From positions 1-24,897 of the forward strand of contig DFHP01000153.1 of assembly GCA_002371335.1 (NCBI GenBank): DNA of 24,897 bases, read 5' to 3'. Origin of the DNA: Eubacterium sp. UBA3720 (GTDB lineage Bacteria > Bacillota > Clostridia > Lachnospirales > Lachnospiraceae). The position numbers and the translations under genes were made by a program. The notes under the pieces were generated by a model that did not search any database, had not been told where the DNA came from, and saw only the letters and a program-made list of their open reading frames with translations. Below, one piece after another: positions 21,757 to 24,897 of this stretch; within the stretch, counting starts at the first letter, position 1, and each line of letters starts with the position of its first letter.

Positions 21757-21857
21757 AACAAAGTCCGCCGCCATGCTGCTTTATCCTCTGTGCGGCGTGT
21801 GCATCTCCCGGAGGTTTTTGTCATAGGAAACGATCTTATTTTTCTATGACATAAAAA
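21757..21857 (+). repeat. Composite palindromic repeat, copy R5 (in the leuS leader)
   Basis: Modules in order: AACAAAGTCCG (21757-21767); the GTGCGGCGTGTGCATCTCCC unit (about 21789-21809) with CGGAGG; and a hairpin GTCATAGGAAA (21820-21830) pairing with TTTTCTATGAC (21840-21850) around a 9-nt loop, an 11-bp stem with one wobble. This is the reverse complement of the R3 arrangement beside panD. It lies between the leuS promoter and start codon, so it would be transcribed in the leuS leader. Confidence 0.75.
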
Positions 21858-21886
21858 CACATTTCTGATATTACGTACAGAATTAA

Positions 21887-21915
21887 ATTATATTAAAAAA
21901 ACATATTTTAGTCAA
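21887..21915 (-). promoter_or_regulatory. Putative sigma-A promoter of leuS
   Basis: On the minus strand TTGACT (21910-21915), a 17-bp spacer and TATAAT (21887-21892). The leader to the leuS ATG would be about 163 nt and would contain all of repeat R5. There is no T-box signature. Confidence 0.65.
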
Positions 21916-22195
21916 GATTTCGGCAATGCCAGTCCTTTTCCGCAAAATCGCAGGCAATTCTTGAATTATTTTATCAAAACTGATGAAATCGGTTTTTTAT
22001 ACAGTATTTATTATCTTTCCTAATTTAAATTTGTTCACGTGCACATTTCGTTTACAAGTGCATATTATAATCATTTTACTCGATTTTCTATTATTTTGTG
22101 ACGAATAATTGATATTTTCGATTCTATATTTACCTCTGTATTGTTTAATTATTATTAATATGATATTTTTCTCTCTGATGACGGATTATCGTTCG
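21916..22195. other. AT-rich gene-free stretch
   Basis: About 280 bp of AT-rich sequence between the leuS promoter and the repeat cluster. No convincing ORF, RNA gene or terminator was seen. A TTTACA and a TATAAT occur near 22048-22072 but are too close together to form a promoter. Confidence 0.4.
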
Positions 22196-22202
22196 AAGAT
22201 AC

Positions 22203-22325
22203 GTCAGCTATCCTTCCTGACACATATGGAAAGCTCGCACCTTCCCATCAGTGATCAGGTACCGGGAAGCTCGCACCTTTCCGGCCGCGTTTTTGCCATC
22301 AGAAAACTCGCTCTTTTCTGACATG
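22203..22325 (+). repeat. Cluster of short GGAAA-loop-TTTCC hairpins upstream of the symporter
   Basis: Three related palindromes in 100 bp: GGAAAGCTCGCACCTTCCC (22228-22246), GGGAAGCTCGCACCTTTCC (22264-22282, sharing the 13-base core AAGCTCGCACCTT) and CATCAGAAAA-CTCGCTC-TTTTCTGACATG (22297-22325, 7-bp core stem). Loops centre on TCGC, as do R2 and R3 read on the other strand. A more degenerate relative may lie at 22476-22522. Confidence 0.55.
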
Positions 22326-22694
22326 GAGACTGTTCATCTTATCCTGCGATCCGACGGACAGCCTCCGGCAAAAACCATTCTCCCTGTAGATCCGATGACC
22401 CGCGGATATATAGGAGGACGGTCCTGCGCTGAAGGACATGATCAGAGCTGTCTATCCGGTCTTTGCCGGCTGTCATCAAAAAGCACTAATAAACTGCGAA
22501 GACTTCCCCATGTCATTTCTGAACACTCTGAACACACCTGACCCTGTGACATGAAGCAGGAAGTTTTTGTAAGTACAGGTAATTGAGAAACTTAGCAGAA
22601 CGGGAAATTTGTGTGAATGATTCAAAAGATTTCCTGATTAAACGGAGTTTCGAAACGCCTGGTTTGTGAGAAAGAGAAAAGGAGAAAGGTAATT
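22326..22694 (+). other. Gene-free upstream region of the symporter
   Basis: Nearly 370 bp with no convincing gene. An ORF spans part of it (to 22541) but lacks a ribosome binding site, has repeat-derived sequence at its start and resembles nothing I know. I found no clear -10/-35 pair for the symporter. The ribosome binding site AAAGGAGAAAGG at 22678-22689 is strong. Confidence 0.35.
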
Positions 22695-24356
22695 ATGGGA
22701 TTCTTTAATTCCACATTATGGATCATCCTGACTTTCATTGGATTTACTGTTCTCGTCGCAGTAATTGCCAGTCTGAAAACCAAGGATGATAATCTGGAAA
22801 CAGCGGATGGTTATTTTCTGGCGAGCAGAAGTCTCCCCGGTTACGTGATCGCAGGATCGCTTCTGCTGACAAATCTATCCGCGGAACAGCTTGTAGGACT
22901 GAATGGACAGTCCTGGATGACAAATATGAGTCCATCCGCTTTTGAGGTTGGTTCTATTTTTACACTGCTGATCCTGGCACATTATTTCCTTCCCAGGTAT
23001 CTTAAAATGGGAACAACAACCATCCCGGCAATGATGGAAGAACGCTTTGGCAAAGGCGTCAAGTTAATGTTTTCTATCATTATCGTTCTGATGTATTCCT
23101 TCCTGAATCTTCCCGTTATTCTTTATTCAGGCGCAGTCGCTTTTGTTCGTATTTTCAATTTCGACACTTTCTTCGGCGGGGATATGTTTAAAGCCGTTGC
23201 CGTTCTGAGCGTAGTTATCGGAATTGTCGGCGCATGCTATGCTATTTTCGGCGGTCTGAAAGCCGTAGCCGTATCTGACACGATCAACGGAATAGGTCTT
23301 CTGATAGCCGGTTTCCTCATTCCGTTTATCGCACTTTTTGTTCTTGGAAAAGAAACAGGCGGTACAGGCATCATCGACGGATGGAAATATATCGTGGCAG
23401 CAGAACCTGCAAAGCTTAACGCCTGGTCTTCATGGAATTCCGCGCAGCCTAATCTCCCATGGCCGTTGATCTTTACAGGAATGTTATTCTCCAATCTGTA
23501 CTGGTGGTGTACAAACCAGTCCTTTGTTCAGCGTGCACTTGCGGCAAAGAACCTTATCGAGGGACAGAAGGGCGCCATTTACTGCGGCTTCCTGAAATGC
23601 ATCGGACCCCTGTATCTGATTTTCCCGGGTATCATCGCGTACCATATGCCTTCTATACAGGATACGATCAACAGCTCCGCTTCACCTATCGATATGGCTT
23701 ATCCGGCGTTGATCGCACATGTGGTTCCGACGCCTATCATGGGCTTTTTTGCGGCAGTCCTGTTCGGAGCGATCCTGTCCTCCTTTAACTCTGTACTGAA
23801 TTCGGCGTGTACAATGTTTACGCTGGATGTATTCCGTACATTTGAGGCAGGTAAGAATAAAACAGACTCTCAGCTGGTAAAGATTTCAAAGACCTACGGA
23901 ACGTTTGCGGCTGTCATCTCCATCGTGATCGCGCCATTTGTTATGTACGCTAACGGTATCACGACTTTCCTGAACTCACTGGCAAACTTCCTGTCACTGC
24001 CAGTACTCTGTACTGTACTGGGTGTAATGTGGTTCCGCCGTGCGCCGAAATTCACTCCGTATCTGATCACAGCGGTTCACTTTATAGTTTACGGAGCATT
24101 CCTGATCATAAAACCGTGTTATCCGGGAATAACCGAGGAGATTCATTATCTTTACGCAATGGCTGTTCTTTTCCCGGCATATCTGATCATCATGTTTATT
24201 CTTTCAAAGGTATGTCCGAGCGAAGAATATCAGATCAAAGATGTGGGTGCTGTAGATCTTACGCCATGGAAATATCGCTGGCCGGTTACTATTGCAGGTC
24301 TTCTGGTCGCAGCTGTTTTCTATATTATATTTTCTCCGTTGGGACTCGCTGCCTGA
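22695..24356 (+). CDS. Sodium/solute symporter (SSS family, sugar-transporter-like)
   Basis: A membrane transporter that takes up a small solute together with Na+. At 553 residues with about 14 hydrophobic segments it fits the solute:sodium symporter family, and the opening ADGYFLASRSLPGYVIAGSL followed by TNLSAEQLVGLNGQSW resembles the SglT/YidK-type sugar branch. FGGLKAVAVSDTINGIGLL and NLYWWCTNQSFVQRALAAK are also family-typical, as is the sodium-site helix FGAILSSFNSVLNSACTMFTLDVF. AAAGGAGAAAGG precedes the ATG. A galactose, glucose or myo-inositol-like substrate is plausible but cannot be decided, and there are no catabolic genes beside it. A small lipoprotein gene follows after 99 bp. 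Confidence 0.93.
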   Translation: MGFFNSTLWIILTFIGFTVLVAVIASLKTKDDNLETADGYFLASRSLPGYVIAGSLLLTNLSAEQLVGLNGQSWMTNMSPSAFEVGSIFTLLILAHYFLPRYLKMGTTTIPAMMEERFGKGVKLMFSIIIVLMYSFLNLPVILYSGAVAFVRIFNFDTFFGGDMFKAVAVLSVVIGIVGACYAIFGGLKAVAVSDTINGIGLLIAGFLIPFIALFVLGKETGGTGIIDGWKYIVAAEPAKLNAWSSWNSAQPNLPWPLIFTGMLFSNLYWWCTNQSFVQRALAAKNLIEGQKGAIYCGFLKCIGPLYLIFPGIIAYHMPSIQDTINSSASPIDMAYPALIAHVVPTPIMGFFAAVLFGAILSSFNSVLNSACTMFTLDVFRTFEAGKNKTDSQLVKISKTYGTFAAVISIVIAPFVMYANGITTFLNSLANFLSLPVLCTVLGVMWFRRAPKFTPYLITAVHFIVYGAFLIIKPCYPGITEEIHYLYAMAVLFPAYLIIMFILSKVCPSEEYQIKDVGAVDLTPWKYRWPVTIAGLLVAAVFYIIFSPLGLAA

Positions 24357-24455
24357 TGAATTTCAGACCGAAAAACTTTCGTTTTTGCTGAAGCCGGAAA
24401 CCGGATCTCTCCGGAAGCGCGGGATTCAAAATCGTATGTGAGGAATCGATTGAAT

Positions 24456-24863
24456 ATGCTGAAAAAGAACTGTGTTAAAATTTTGCTTGCACTTATGATA
24501 CTGATCACGTTCCCTGCATTCGCAGGATGTCAGAAAACAACCTTCAGTCAGGAGGACATAGGGGAACCGCCGGCCGTGATCGATGAGACTACGATCCTTG
24601 GCAAATGGTATTTTGAAGGTAATGAAAATGAATATATCGAGTTCTATGAGGATAACACATATATCACATACAACGACGGTGATAAGGGAAACGGCAGGTA
24701 CAGCTTAAGCGAAGATTTCCTTACGCTTCATCTGACGGAAGAGACTTCTTCGATCGACCAGGATGTGACTCTGATGTACGGAGAAAACATTCTGTATATC
24801 ATCTGGAACAGGTCGCGTGAACAGATATTTACGAATTACATCATCAGTCAGAAAGACAAATAA
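24456..24863 (+). CDS. Small predicted lipoprotein of unknown function
   Basis: A 135-residue secreted protein. MLKKNCVKILLALMILITFP is a typical lipoprotein signal, with cleavage before the cysteine in AFAGCQKTTF, so it should be anchored on the outer face of the membrane. The mature part is a single small domain of alternating beta-strand-like segments (ILGKWYFEG, EYIEFYEDNTYITY, GRYSLSEDFLTLHL, TLMYGENILYIIW), reminiscent of the lipocalin-like DUF5640-type proteins common in Clostridia; I am not sure of that assignment. The ATG at 24456 is preferred, with AGGA upstream; a GTG at 24438 is an alternative. It lies 99 bp after the symporter with only weak hairpins between, so co-transcription is possible. 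Confidence 0.75.
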   Translation: MLKKNCVKILLALMILITFPAFAGCQKTTFSQEDIGEPPAVIDETTILGKWYFEGNENEYIEFYEDNTYITYNDGDKGNGRYSLSEDFLTLHLTEETSSIDQDVTLMYGENILYIIWNRSREQIFTNYIISQKDK

Positions 24864-24897
24864 ATAATAGCAGCGAGTCAGGACCACCGGCTTAGCC

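Noticed and set aside
22109..22541. Two overlapping ORFs of 70 and 96 codons upstream of the symporter
   Set aside because: No ribosome binding site, sequence derived partly from hairpin repeats, no recognisable domain.
1..24897. CRISPR array, prophage, insertion sequence or defence system
   Set aside because: No regularly spaced direct repeats, cas, transposase, integrase or phage-like genes were found; the only repeats are the short palindromic family and one 22-bp tandem pair.

Overview
The window looks like chromosomal DNA from an anaerobic, fermentative member of the Firmicutes, most likely class Clostridia and probably close to Lachnospiraceae. The evidence is an Ech-type energy-converting [NiFe] hydrogenase, a membrane pyrophosphatase, a pantothenate cluster using a DUF2520-type ketopantoate reductase, strong GGAGG-type ribosome binding sites, consensus sigma-A promoters and moderate GC. 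No phage, plasmid, transposase, CRISPR, rRNA or tRNA gene is visible.

Layout. (1) 168-5449, minus: a complete echABCDEF operon with tight spacing (ATGA and TAATG overlaps). EchE keeps both pairs of nickel-binding cysteines, so this is a hydrogenase and not part of complex I. EchF carries an unusual C-terminal tail of about 70 Ala/Lys/Glu-rich residues. (2) 5579-6854, minus: a tRNA-dihydrouridine synthase behind a small cysteine-rich metal-binding protein. (3) 7091-9223, plus: a divergent K+-dependent-type membrane pyrophosphatase whose mRNA would begin with a long hairpin. (4) 9231-9726: a gene-free stretch holding a palindromic repeat, a consensus promoter that drives only a roughly 70-nt hairpin ending in seven T (candidate small RNA), and a block of composite palindromic repeats. 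(5) 9727-12962, minus: panG-panB-panC-panD, the committed route to pantothenate. (6) 13200-14741, minus: malQ, with a perfect consensus promoter and a 22-bp tandem repeat just upstream of it. (7) 15039-16340, plus: a class I aminotransferase. (8) 16451-19117, minus: a CapA-like membrane-anchored protein followed by a VanY-like D,D-carboxypeptidase, probably one cell-envelope operon. (9) 19303-21717, minus: leuS, with unusual KMSKS and editing-site motifs. (10) 21718-22694: a long gene-poor stretch with repeats. (11) 22695-24863, plus: a sodium/solute symporter and a small lipoprotein.

How the genes relate. Ech couples ferredoxin oxidation and H2 formation to ion pumping. The pyrophosphatase recovers energy from pyrophosphate as an ion gradient. 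The symporter would spend an Na+ gradient on solute uptake. MalQ processes maltodextrins, a likely carbon source. The rest is housekeeping.

The least ordinary material is non-coding: a dispersed family of composite palindromic repeats in at least four intergenic places, the candidate hairpin RNA beside one of these blocks, the structured leader of the pyrophosphatase gene, and the repeat-containing leader of leuS. I did not recognise any of these as a named RNA family. All promoters, terminators and hairpins were found by reading the sequence, without folding or homology software.
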